This document shows positions 46,233-57,434 of a DNA stretch of 64,000 nt, piece by piece (the first letter of the stretch is position 1; each line of letters begins with the position of its first letter). The DNA comes from Flabesymbios commensalis (Eukaryota; Annelida; Polychaeta; Terebellida; Flabelligeridae): the NCBI GenBank assembly GCA_964017125.1, contig OZ024903.1, forward strand, positions 66,369,163 to 66,433,162. The letters run 5' to 3'. Both the position numbers and the translations under genes were made by a program. Under the pieces are notes generated by a model. The model made no database searches. It saw only the letters and a list, made by a program, of their open reading frames with translations, and was not told the origin of the DNA.

Positions 46233-47003
46233 AGATGGAAGTGAAAGTGTATAGGAATATACTCAGACGTCTGATTGAAAAAGAGCACGATTGCTTGGCT
46301 ACTGGTGCGGGACGATGGGGACGTAGGTTCAAAGTCCCATTGCCTGGGGGAGGAGTATTTTCCGTTTGCCAGCATTGATCGAAATCAGGCTGATTTACTT
46401 CTTTCGAAGTGGACAAATGTATCAGATCTGAAGAATTAATCATTTTTTGCGTGACAAAAAAGTGCGTATAATCTTCTGGGTCTTGTATGGATTTACTGCG
46501 GCTTACTATGTCTGATTGGGATGGTCAGCCTTCTATATATAGCCTTCTATATATAGAAGGACTTATTTTAAGCCATGTCACCTGTGCGTTACCTGGCTAC
46601 TGTGCATTGTGGTGTATGATAAGATGCGTTTCGTATAATTTAGTGTCATGAAAGTTACTGCTAATCACTTCAAAATGTGTTTCACTGTATTTCATTTGTT
46701 AGCATTATCCCATGGGGGACTGGGGTAGAAATTGTAAAGATACGTTTGTACATGAACAGCTACATGTGCATGTGGGCTCCTACACAATTAGGTAAGATAT
46801 AATTTATATTCCACCACCTGACGTCAGAATACCCCCCCCCCTCCAGACTTAAAAAAGAAGCTCATCCCACCAGTTTCGAATTGAACAAATCGATCTCAGT
46901 GGGCTAAAGCGAACCAATGGTACACTCTCGCCATTAAAACTTGATTTAAAATGAAATGAAGAATTACTTTGCGCAAAGTTGTTCTGGGGACTTCACCTGG
47001 TCT
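46233..47003. other. Intergenic, nothing recognised
   Basis: Only a short repeat, AGCCTTCTATATAT, twice at about 46527-46557, and a C run near 46831. Confidence 0.4.
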
Positions 47004-47007
47004 TTAA

Positions 47008-47228
47008 CCCTTAAAACGCTGAAATATTTTTTGTATAAATCATGTAAACCAAAAGGGTTTTTTTTAAATTGAAATCATCTTAAATGTCTTAATTAGCTCG
47101 TTCTGCTTCATTTGAATATCTATGTCGTGGGTCTATGGCCATTATAAATATTTTATTTCTTTTAGTGCGGGGACCGTCTTTAGACGTCAGAATTCTGACG
47201 TCTAAAGACGGCCCCCGCACTGAAAGGG
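47008..47228. mobile_element. MITE-C copy 5, TTAA-flanked
   Basis: TTAA at 47004-47007 and 47229-47232. Core GACGTCAGAATTCTGACGTC, shorter than in copy 3, bracketed by CGGGGACCGTCTTTA. Confidence 0.9.
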
Positions 47229-47463
47229 TTAAAGTCCCTCCAGAAGATTAAGTTGTGTATCATACCCGCATTGACCCATTAATACAAAATGACGACTGAA
47301 ATGTCCCTGCTATTGATCTTATCTATAATTATACTCCTCGATGTAGCATTAGAATTTAACATTCCGGACATTACCTAAATCTCACCCTAGCTCCTCGGTA
47401 GCCCGGCTCCCTGTTGACGAGCCTGCTGGTCTCGATTATGACACATTATCATGCTAAGGATTT

Positions 47464-47528
47464 GTGCGCCCCTGAGCTCGGTCCGCTGGGGATATAGGCG
47501 AAATTGTATAAATTTATTGATTGATTGA
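47464..47528 (+). mobile_element. LINE 3'-end fragment
   Basis: TGCGCCCCTGAGCTCGGTCC to TATAAATTTATTGATTGAT: L2/CR1-style tail with a TTGA repeat. It matches the reverse complement of 49341-49420. Confidence 0.6.
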
Positions 47529-47734
47529 TGTATCATGGAATGTACGTATAGCATATGTGTATAGGAATAAAAAAGCGGTTCCTCTCATAATTATGTAACC
47601 AAGGAGGTTGAAAACCTCCTTGATGTAACTAAGCAGATGTGGTATTATACTTGTACCTCTTTTGATAACGTTTTGCATATTTATATACAAAGGTTACTTT
47701 TGCGGAAAAATTACATACGCTTATAACATGTATA

Positions 47735-47955
47735 AGTACCTTTACAACGCTGAAATATTTTTATGCAAACAATGGCGACCAAAGGGTTTTTCAATTTGAA
47801 ATCATCATTAATATCTTAGTTAGCTCTTTCTGCTTCATTTGAATACATATGCTATGGGTCTACGACCATTATAAATGTTTTACTCTTTCAGTGCGGGGAC
47901 CGACTTTAGACGTCAGATTCTGACGTCTAAAGTCGATCCACGCGCTGTAAGGGTG
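47735..47955. mobile_element. MITE-C copy 6
   Basis: Interior CATTTGAATACATATGCTAT and core GACGTCAGATTCTGACGTC; ends CCTTTACAACGCTG and CGCGCTGTAAGGG. Confidence 0.88.
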
Positions 47956-48833
47956 AAACTATATTCATGCGGTCTGGAGCGACAACTAGAGAAGATTGTG
48001 AAGCTGAAAAAGTATGTGTTAGAATCGAATGTTTAAGTTTTTAAATTAAATTTTCATGATTAATGACACAATCGATGGTGAGAGTAAAATAGCATGTATT
48101 TACAGACTATAAAAAAATAGTTGAGTTTGAATTAATTAAAGCAGGTGGGTCGCCGGGAGCGCATCTGCGTAGCTTTGCCACGACAAAAACATTCTACTGT
48201 CGGAGTAAGGGACTTCTGGCTTCAGAGTATCCGTACATCACAGTGGAAACTCTCTGTTTGGTGTGGTGCACGCGTACTCGACATGATTCGATTTCTTTAA
48301 TTTGAATATAATCATGATAATAAGGTATATAATGTTATATTTGAGCCACATAAAAGTCAGGCCCAATCTCTTAAAGGCACACTTCTCTGGCTCCGTAACT
48401 TATTTTAGAGCGTAAAATCCAGGGATTATTCTTAGTGCGAATACATAATCTGTACTCGAGCCTCTGCACTGAAATATTTTCATGTCTCCCTCGGCACTCC
48501 ATGGGTCCCTGGTTCAATGGCTCGCTAATTATTAGAGGCCCGTAAGGAATAAGAAGCACTCGTACTGGGAGCCAGGGGCTAGAGGTTTTATAAAGCAGCC
48601 TTATCTGGCTGATTCAGTGTGCTCCGGGATTTACTTAACAACCGTAGCCATGGTTACCGTATACTAGGGAAACAAGGTAAAGAGCTGTTCTGGTTGACAA
48701 TGAAACATGCTATAAACAAACAAAGTGGTTGTAAGGCTAAAGCAAAATTCTTAGCAGTGTGTTCGATTTTTGTCACTTTGAGCAGTGACTTTGAACAAAG
48801 ATTCTCGTTGACTTCTCAATAAAACATGCTATT
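47956..48833. other. Intergenic, nothing recognised
   Basis: Short frames only; no family or splice evidence. Confidence 0.4.
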
Positions 48834-48930
48834 TTTATTTTACTTTTCCCCGAGATGGCGGAAAAGGATAAAAATAGTAAAATCATTTTACTATTTCATC
48901 CTTTTCCGCTATGTCGGGAAAAGTAAAATA
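48834..48930. mobile_element. Palindromic MITE, about 97 bp
   Basis: Arms ATTTTACTTTTCCCCGAGAT / ATGTCGGGAAAAGTAAAAT and inner AAAAGGAT...TAGTAAAAT. Single copy in the window. Confidence 0.7.
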
Positions 48931-49132
48931 ACATTTAATGTTACTTTACATTGTAAACGTAAACTGTCTTAAAATAAATGAGGTTGTATTTCAGATGAGT
49001 TTAATTTAAATATCCTACTTTTTTCATTACTGATAACAAAAATAAGGATGAGATGGGGAAGCTGTTGTATCCTTTAATAATATCATAAACAGCCTGCAAT
49101 TGCTGATTATTGTCATGAGGACGAATAATAGC

Positions 49133-49214
49133 CAAGTACAAGTTGAACCGATGTTGGTTGACAACATCGCAGACGGTGGCTCGACATCAGACCAACCATC
49201 GTCTTGTGTTTGAA
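49133..49214. mobile_element. MITE-A copy, decayed
   Basis: AGTTGAACCGATGTTGGTTG, centre CATCGCAGACGGTGG, right arm ACCATCGTCTTGTGTTTG. Confidence 0.75.
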
Positions 49215-49340
49215 AGGGAGGCTTTTCATTGATAAAATGTACACACGAAAAAGAGAACGAACATGCACGTGCATTTCGGTTGTATGTAAGAATTTCTCAA
49301 ATAATCTGAAAATTGGCGTATTGAGCTGTGCTTTCAAATA

Positions 49341-49420
49341 AATCAGTCAACATCAATCAACCAAATAAAACTTCTATAGTGCCTTAATCCTCAGCGGACC
49401 GAGCTCAGAGGCGCAAAATC
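49341..49420 (-). mobile_element. LINE 3'-end fragment
   Basis: On the minus strand: GCGCCTCTGAGCTCGGTCCG to AGTTTTATTTGGTTGATTG; counterpart of 47464-47528. Confidence 0.6.
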
Positions 49421-49721
49421 AGTCTATATTTATTGCTCTGTTTGTGGTTTTGGCTATGCAAAATCCACATAATAATGACAAATGCTGGACATGACGGATA
49501 CGCTATTGTGAGAGGTGAAATGCATAACCCAATTGTGTAGTGGACTTGGTGGTGGGAGAGATGATGGAGCAGGGGTAGGTGATATAGTGGTGGAACCATA
49601 GGACGTGCACCCAGGAAGACCACCCAGTCTAAAACCTAATTTACTTGACATTCACAATGGACGCTCAGCCCAATTGGACGAAGCAGGTAATACATCACTG
49701 ATACGCTGTGGTGAGAGGAAT

Positions 49722-49774
49722 AGCCCAGCCTTGTTTCAATCGTGGTTGGCCCACGATTGAAACAAGGCTGGGCA
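49722..49774. repeat. Perfect short palindrome (MITE-A-like centre)
   Basis: GCCCAGCCTTGTTTCAATCG and its exact complement around TGGTTGGCCCA. Confidence 0.7.
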
Positions 49775-50439
49775 AGAGTGTTTTTTTTACTGGCTCCCCA
49801 CACGGGCTAGCACTAAAATCTGGATATTACGGCACATCACGAAGCTGAGACGTAATGTCAACGTTGATTGAATGTCTTGTATGATTTGTCACTACCTGGT
49901 AAACACTGTTACACAATATTTGATTGGATGACGCTGTGGAATATATTTAACTTGAAGTTGTGGAGAGAATGTTCCCCTTGTTAAGCAGCTCGGATAATAT
50001 TATTGCGTCGTGTACGAGCGGGAACATCAATAATGATAGCTGGGTATTGACATAAGATAATTTACACATGCAACATAGCAAGAATAGATAACTCTATTCT
50101 TGAACATAGTTATAAATGAAGCAAAAACAAACATAGAAGACAAATTATTGTATTTTTCAAATGGTGCGGCGATGCCTCTTCATAGCGCTGTTTTGCTGTT
50201 GTTGTTTGCATCACACACCTTTCTGCATTTGTTTTTTTTCCAAAATGGTTGGCTATGGTTGTGTTATAGTTTACTGGATTGAAACTCATTTTTATATCTT
50301 TACATTTTTTCAACCATGATACATCGTTGTATTTTATTAAATTTATATTGCTATAGTTATCCCCAAAATTGCTCATCAAGCGTTCCAAATTGCCCGCCAA
50401 GTACTTTATTATAGATACCATAAGACCAAAAGTTCATCC

Positions 50440-50556
50440 CACTAGGATAAAAAAAATTAAGATTATCTTAACTTTATGTCATCTCCATTAGAAAAGTGAG
50501 GATGTGCTTAACTTTTCTAATGGGAATGAGAGAAAATTAAGATAATCTTCATTTTG
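50440..50556. repeat. Inverted repeat
   Basis: Arms ATTAAGATTATCTTAACTTT / AAAATTAAGATAATCTT with inner CCATTAGAAAAGT / ACTTTTCTAATGG. Confidence 0.65.
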
Positions 50557-50696
50557 GGATCTCCAGCAGGATGCGCCCAAGATTCTTACATGCAGAAGAA
50601 ACGAAACTCTAACGACCCATTATACAGCTAGCATTATGATACATAGCACAAGATACAATGGAATGATCGATAAATTTATAGTGAAAGACGCAATAC

Positions 50697-50785
50697 CTCA
50701 CATTATCAACCAGGCCACGCCACATTTCTCTGTATGACGGGATGGCATTACCAGGATCGAAGTCCGGCATCTCAAGCCGTGGACT
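50697..50785 (-). CDS. Possible isolated internal exon
   Basis: Between an AG (ATCAAAG) and a donor (GTGAG before GTATTGCG) lies an open frame reading SPRLEMPDFDPGNAIPSYRE and then MWRGLVDNV, with composition unlike the surrounding AT-rich DNA. I do not recognise it. No phase-matched partner exon was found, and it ends in phase 2, so it cannot be the missing ANKRD33-like exon. Confidence 0.3.
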
Positions 50786-50890
50786 CTTTGATCATTAAAA
50801 ATAACCAGATGACGACGATAAAGAAGCCTCAGTGTAAAGTACGTGGTGTTGACGCGGGTACATGACGTCAAACACAGCGAGCAGGAAACA

Positions 50891-50981
50891 CTCAGCATGT
50901 GTTGGTGTTATGGTGGGCCAGCGTCGCAGACGCCGGCCCAACATTACCCCAACACAGGCTGAAACCCTCGTTTTCTCTGGG
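50891..50981. mobile_element. MITE-A copy, CA target duplication
   Basis: CTCAGCATGTGTTGGTGTTA to CCCTCGTTTTCTCTGGG; CA on both sides; centre CAGCGTCGCAGACGCC. Confidence 0.82.
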
Positions 50982-51365
50982 CACAGAGTTATGCCTGTCG
51001 TGCAGAAGGAGGGGAGTCTTGTGAATTTGCATGGGTTCTGAACGGCGGCAAGAAGAGATAAGCTCCTGGCAAAGTGGGGCGGGCATGCCTCCCAATGCGA
51101 TTAGCAGGCCAGTAATGTCAGCTGCTCACCGCTGACGTCTACTTCACAAGATCCATACAACCCTTTCTGGCCCAGCGGCTCCATTAAACCATTTAAATGT
51201 GGAATTATATTTATGTGTGCTCAGTCACACGGGGTTACATTATTGTCAGCTGTAAATAATATTATACTCATATTTTTAAAATTAAGTTTCAATTATCTTT
51301 ACAATATGCTGTTCGTTGTTGTTTCTATTGTTTATAAATAATCGATTAGTTTTTATATTGCCTAC

Positions 51366-51600
51366 TGAAGTAGATAGGGGTCATATTATTGTCATGGGAC
51401 AGAATGCTGTCAGCAGGCGGAGTCGAACCCGATACACCATCATCCATCATTATTTTTTATATTGTCATGTATCGAAGCAGATAGGGGTCACATTATCATG
51501 ATCATAAATATAGTTACGGGAAAAATGCATTAAACACTGTCGTAGATTCGATGATGTCAGTGGCGGGGTCGAACCCGAGACAGCAGCTACCCAGGGGATA
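51366..51600 (-). repeat. Duplicated tRNA-like SINE fragment
   Basis: GAAG(T/C)AGATAGGGGTCA occurs twice (about 51367 and 51474). Each is followed by a B-box-like GGGTTCGAC on the minus strand (about 51422-51434 and 51566-51580). Confidence 0.5.
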
Positions 51601-51634
51601 TTATATTCCAAAGAATGGGCAAATTCAATAACAT

Positions 51635-51700
51635 TTACCCTATGTTAGATTAATCTTCAATCATCGTCGCAAACGTTGATCTAACATTCACCCACCGTAA
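51635..51700. mobile_element. MITE-A-like short copy
   Basis: Arms CATTTACCCTATGTTAGATT and GATCTAACATTCACCC around CATCGTCGCAAACG. Confidence 0.55.
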
Positions 51701-53050
51701 TATATATATTATTAATATAATATTATTAATGGATTTTTAATCGATGTCGCTATATCTCTCCCTTTATTACCGACTTCCCCCTGATAAAACTACCCCTAGA
51801 AACCGATTTTTTTATGAAGGACCCCTGAAGTACACCAAGAGCACAATACAGGTTAAAGCTATGCGCGTGCGCACATCGTTGAAAATAAAAATGCAAGATA
51901 ACATTGCGTCCATATCACTGACCATTCTGGTTGGAGATTTTCAACCATGCATGTGATATCTCTATTGCAATTAATGCATGTACACATGAGGATTTTGCAT
52001 AAATGCGAAATTGGTAAAGGAAGGTATTTTTCGCATAAATGCGTATTGGTAAAAGGAGATATATATAGCGTATTTGTTAGTGCCTTCCTAGAATATATAG
52101 CGTATTGGTTAAATAATTCCTGGAATGTGTATGTCCTTCACCGACATCGCTGTGAATTAATAATTAATTATATTTGCTGTTAACACGTAGGCCCTATCGG
52201 GTAAAGGTAGATGGATTATAATTGTGGTCTCCTTAAAATGGAGATCAACGACTTCGACATTTTGTTGACTGATGAAATCATTTATCTTTAGCATGTTCTA
52301 ATGCTGGTGCTAATTAAAAAAATGAAAAAAACACCGAAGATAATCGGTTAGAGGGGGGTAATTATGGGCCAGCGCTGGAGGCTTTCGGAAATTGTGACAT
52401 ACACGGCAGTGGACAAACCGTCACCCTGGAAAATAAAAGACGTATCTCCCACTTTACAAAGTTGGAGATACGCCTTTTATTTTTCAATGTGACTCTTTCA
52501 ATTCCAAAGTAAAGAAATAGCGAGAGAGCCCTCTGCGCTCGTGCCTGTGCTCTACGACCACTTAACCGACCTTGTGCTCCTCCTAATATATTTTCAGGCT
52601 CTGCCATGCCTCTTCCGGTAAGAATCATAATTATTCTTCTCCCACGCTTTCTCTTCCCCTGACTCGTCATGTTTCACAGCCAACAACTGTACCACAATAA
52701 TACTTGGAATGTGATCGTGATGCATATTATTGCGACTGTCTAGTCTAGAATGGTATTCAGACAATAATTACAATAAATGTTTCACAGCTTGAGTCTGTTT
52801 TGTTTCTAGGTTATATATAGGTTGATATGATAGCAATCACATTGAGCAAGTGGATTCTTAGACTAAAGATTGTTTTGTATAACTTAATAAAGTATAGAAA
52901 CTTACACAGAAAACAGACCAGGTTTATTGTTCACTTTCGCCACTAATCACGATTATAGTCATTTTAAAATACATTTTATTGACAGATTAAATCGCGGTTA
53001 TTAGGAATAAAATGTGTGTCTCAAAATCAACGTTTGTAATTTGTTGGTCT
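51701..53050. other. Intergenic, one hairpin at 52431-52485
   Basis: AAATAAAAGACGTATCTCCC pairs with GGAGATACGCCTTTTATTT. A short tandem GCATAAATGCG...TTGGTAAA lies near 51996-52055. No gene is supported; the 102-codon frame at 52362-52670 spans the hairpin. Confidence 0.45.
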
Positions 53051-53051
53051 C

Positions 53052-53160
53052 AAATTAACAATTATAAGTAATTTCCACCCACTTGAGGTTGTGGGTCGCG
53101 GTAGCGACACACAGCCTCAAGTGGGTGAAAATTAAATCAAAGGACTCAGAGGGTAGAGGG
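53052..53160. mobile_element. MITE-D copy 8, core region
   Basis: Core CACTTGAGGTTGTGGGTCGC...CACAGCCTCAAGTG with the right end GAGGG before TTAA at 53161-53164. Confidence 0.75.
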
Positions 53161-53689
53161 TTAAAGCGAATAAATCCCGGGCACGATGATATCACCATGT
53201 CTTGCGATAAGATCCATCTCAGTCCATTAGTGCTTTGTGATGGGCTGGGGATATACAGTGAGATAGATTGCAAATGAAATCAGTAATGCCTCATTTACAC
53301 GCGTTCTTCCCATCCAAAATTGCGGGAAAAGAGAAATGTTTTATCGAGCGCTATGTAAATGATGCACAGCAAATTGCGTTGGCTGGAAATATAATTACCG
53401 GAGTCTTTATTTTTAAAATCATGTAATGCAACATAAAACGTATTTTTTAATGAAAAATAAAAAATATTATTGTCAGCCAGCGTTCCATCTGCTCATATAT
53501 TTTGCCCAACTTCGTTCCAGTTGTATCACAAATAACTCTCTCAAATCTCAAATAAATTATTCCTTCTGGACAGCAAATGTTTCACCAACTGAGATTATGT
53601 GGGATGCTTTGAGCATGACGTCTGGCCAATCTGCCCGAATATGCCGCAGGGTTACAAAACCAATTTTCCCAAAAGCGAGAAAGATTCCT

Positions 53690-53790
53690 CAGCAGACGCT
53701 GACCCAACGTTGGTTTATTGTTGGGCCACCCTCTACAACGTTGGTCCAGCAATAAACCAGCGTTTGGTCAGCGTCCGGTGTTTGCTTGGA
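53690..53790. mobile_element. MITE-A copy beside the minisatellite
   Basis: Arms CAGACGCTGACCCAACGTTG and AAACCAGCGTTTGGTCAGCG, ending GTGTTTGCTTGG. It contains CAACGTTGGTCCAGCAATAA, which resembles the unit of the array starting 20 bases later. Confidence 0.85.
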
Positions 53791-53810
53791 ACACGAAATG
53801 CCAACAAATG

Positions 53811-56800
53811 CCGGCTTCGTGAGGTAATCATTGCGCCAGCGCTGGTCCAGCATCGCCGGCTCCGTGACTTTGGTAATTCTAGCGCCAGCGCTGGTCCAGC
53901 ATTGCTGGCTCAGTGACGTCTGTAATCATAGCGCCAGCGCTGGTCCAGCATCGCCTGCTCCATGACGTTGGTAATCATGGCGCCAGCGATATAGTACAGC
54001 ATCGCAGGTTCTGTGACGTTGGTAATCATGGCGCCAGCGATATAGTACAGCATCGCAGGTTCTGTGACGTTGGTAATCATGGCGCCAGCGATATAGTACA
54101 GCATCGCATGTTCTGTGACGTTGGTAATCATGGCGCCAGCGATATAGTACAGCATCGCAGGTTCTGTGACGTGGGTAAGCATAGCGCCAGCGCTGGTCCA
54201 GCATTGCCGGCTCCGTGACGTTGGTAATCATGGTGCCAGCGCTAGTTCAGCATCGCCGGCTCCGTGACGTTGGTAATCATGGCGCCAGCGCTAGTCCAGC
54301 ATCGCCTGCTCCATGACGTTGGTAATCTTAGCGCCAGCGCTGGTCCAGCATCGCCAACTCTGTGACGTTGGTGATCATGTCGCCAGCGCTAATTCAGCAT
54401 CGTCGGCTCCGTGACGTTGGTAATCATGGCGCCAGCGCTGGTCCAGCATCGCCGGCTTCGTTATGTTGGTAATCATGGCGCTAGCGCTGGTCCAGCATCG
54501 CCCGCTTCGTGACGTTGGTAATCTTAGCGCCAGCGCTAGTTCAGCATCGCCGACTCCGTCACGTAGGTAATCATAGCGCCAGCGCTGATCCAGCATCACC
54601 AGCTCTGTGACGTTGGTAATCATAGCGCCAGCGCTGGTCTAGCATCGCCGGCTCCGTGACGTTGGTAATCATGGTGCCAGCGCTAGTTCAGCATCGCCGG
54701 CTCCGTGACGTTGGTAATCATAGCGCCAGCGCTAGTCCAGCATCGCCGGCTCCGTGACGTTGGTAATCATGGCGCCAGCGCTAGTCCAGCATCGCCGGCT
54801 CCGTGACGTTGGTAATCATAGCGCCAGCGCTGGTCCAGCATCGCCGGCTCCGTGACGTTGGTAATCATAGCGCCAGCGCTGGTCCAGCATCGCCGGCTCC
54901 GTGACGTTGGTAATCATAGCGCCAGCGCTGGTCTAGCATCGCCGGCTCCGTGACGTTGGTAATCATGGTGCCAGCGCTAGTTCAGCATCGCCGGCTCCGT
55001 GACGTTGGTATAATCATAGCGCCAGCGCTGGTCCAGCATCGCCGGCTCCGTGACGTTTGTAATCATAGCAACAGCACTGGGCCAGCATCGCCAGCTTTGT
55101 GACGTTGGTAATCATAGCGCCAGTGCTGATCCAGCATTGCCGGCTCCGTGACGTTTGTAATCATAGCAACAGCACTGGGCCAGCATCGCCAGCTTTGTGA
55201 CGTTGGTAATCATAGCGCCAGTGCTGATCCAGCATCGCCAGCTCTGTGACTTTGGTGATCATCGCAACAGCGCTGGCCCAGCATCGCCAGCTCCGTGGCG
55301 TTGGTAATCATAGCGCCAACGCTGGTTCAGCATCGCCGGCTCCGTGACGTTGGTAATCAAAGCGCCAGCGCTGGTCCAGCATCGCCTGCTTCGTGATGTT
55401 GGTAATCTTAGCGCCAGCGCTGGTCCAGCATCACCGGCTCCGTGACGTTGGTAATCATGGCGCCAGCGCTAGTTCAGCATCGTCGGCTCCGTGACGTTGG
55501 TAATCAAAGCGCCAGCGCTGGTCCAGCATCGCCTGCTTCGTGATGTTGGTAATCATGGCGCTAGCGCTGGTCCAGCATCGCCCGCTTCGTGACGTTGGTA
55601 ATCTTAGCGCCAGCGCTGGTCCAGCATCACCGGCTCCGTGACGTTGGTAATCATGGCGCCAGCGCTAGTTCAGCATCGCCGGCTCCGTGACGTTGGTAAT
55701 CATAGCACCATCGCTGGTCCATCATCGTCAGCTCTGTAACGTTGATAATCATGGCGCCAACGCTAGTCCAGCATCGCCAGCTCCGTGACGTTGGTATCAT
55801 AGCGCCAGCGCTGGTCAAGCATCGCCGGCTCTGTGACGCTGGTAATCATGGCGCCATCGCTGGTCCATCATCGTCAGCTCTGTAACGTTGATAATCATGG
55901 CGCCAACGCTAGTCCAGCATCGCCAGCTCCGTGACGTTGGTATCATAGCGCCAGCGCTGGTCAAGCATCGCCGGCTCCGTGACGTTGGTAATCATAGCAC
56001 CATCGCTGGTCCATCATCGTCAGCTCTGTAACGTTGATAATCATGGCGCCAACGCTAGTCCAGCATCGCCAGCTCCGTGACGTTGGTATCATAGCGCCAG
56101 CGCTGGTCAAGCATCGCCGGCTCCGTGACGTTGGTAATCATGGCGCCAGCGCTGATCCAGCATCGCCTGCTCCATGACGTTGGTAATCTTAGCACCAGCG
56201 CTGGTCCAGCATCGCAACTCTGTGACGTTGGTGATCATGGCGCCAGCGCTGGTCCAGCATCGCCAGCTCTGTGACGTTGGTAATCATGGCACCAGCGCTG
56301 GTCCAGCATCGCCAGCTCCGTGACGTTGGTATCATAGCGCCAGCGCTGGTCCAGCATCGCCAGCTCTGTGACGTTGGTAATCATGGCACCAGCGCTGGTC
56401 CAGCATCGCCAGCTCCGTGACGTTGGTGATCATAGCGCCAGCGCTGATGCAGCATCACCAGCTCTGTGACGTTGGTAATCATAGCGCCAGGGCTTGTCCA
56501 GCATCGCCGGGTCCGTGACGTTGGTAATCATAGCGCCAGCGCTAGTCCAGCATCGCCGGCTCCGTGACGTTGGTAATCATAGCGCCAGCGCTAGTCCAGC
56601 ATCGCCGGCTCCGTGACGTTGGTAATCATGGCGCCAGCGCTAGTCCAGCATCGCCGGGTCCGTGACGTTGGTAATCATAGCGCCAGCGCTAGTCAAGCAT
56701 CGCCGGCTCCGTGACGTTGGTAATCATAGCGCCAGCGCTAGTCCAGCATCGCCGGCTCCGTGACGTTGGTAATCATGGCGCCAGCGCTAGTTCAGCATCG

Positions 56801-57434
56801 CCGGGTCCGTGACGTTGGTAATCATGGCGCCAGCGCTAGTCCAGCATCGCCGGCTCCGTGACGTTGGTAATCATGGCGCCAGCGCTAGTCCAGCATCGCC
56901 GGGTCCGTGACGTTGGTAATCATAGCGCCAGCGCTAGTCCAGCATCGCCGGCTCCGTGACGTTGGTAATCATAGCGCCAGCGCTAGTCCAGCATCGCCGG
57001 GTCCGTGACGTTGGTAATCATAGCGCCAGCGCTAGTCCAGCATCGCCGGCTCCGTGACGTTGGTAATCATAGCGCCAGCGCTAGTCCAGCATCGCCGGCT
57101 CCGTGACGTTGGTAATCATGGCGCCAGCGCTAGTTCAGCATCGCCGGGTCCGTGACGTTGGTAATCATGGCGCCAGCGCTAGTCCAGCATCGCTGGCTCC
57201 GTGACGTTGGTAATCATGGCGCCAGCGCTAGTCCAGCATCGCCGGGTCCGTGACGTTGGTAATCATAGCGCCAGCGCTAGTCCAGCATCGCCGGCTCCGT
57301 GACGTTGGTAATCATAGCGCCAGCGCTAGTCCAGCATCGCCGGCTCCGTGACGTCGGTAATCATGGCGCCAGCGCTAATCCAGCATCGCCGGCTCTGTGA
57401 CGTTGGTAATCGTAGAGCCAGCGCTGGTCCAGCA
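53811..57434. repeat. Minisatellite: about 74 copies of a 49-bp unit
   Basis: Unit: GTTGGTAATCATAGCGCCAG then CGCTGGTCCAGCATCGCCGG then CTCCGTGAC. Each unit carries the palindrome CCAGCGCTGG (or the variant CCAGCGCTAG). Higher-order structure is visible. A 51-bp variant with GCGATATAGTACAGC is repeated four times at about 53968-54170. A 98-bp pair repeats at about 55047-55240. A 146-bp three-unit block with GCTGGTCCATCATCG occurs three times, at about 55707, 55853 and 55999. The right third is the most homogeneous. Long frames on both strands are products of the repeat. Confidence 0.95.

Noticed and set aside
53910-54231. Open frames with 17-residue repeats such as MITNVTEPAMLYYIAGA
   Set aside because: They read the 51-bp variant of the minisatellite; the frame shifts as soon as the 49-bp units resume.
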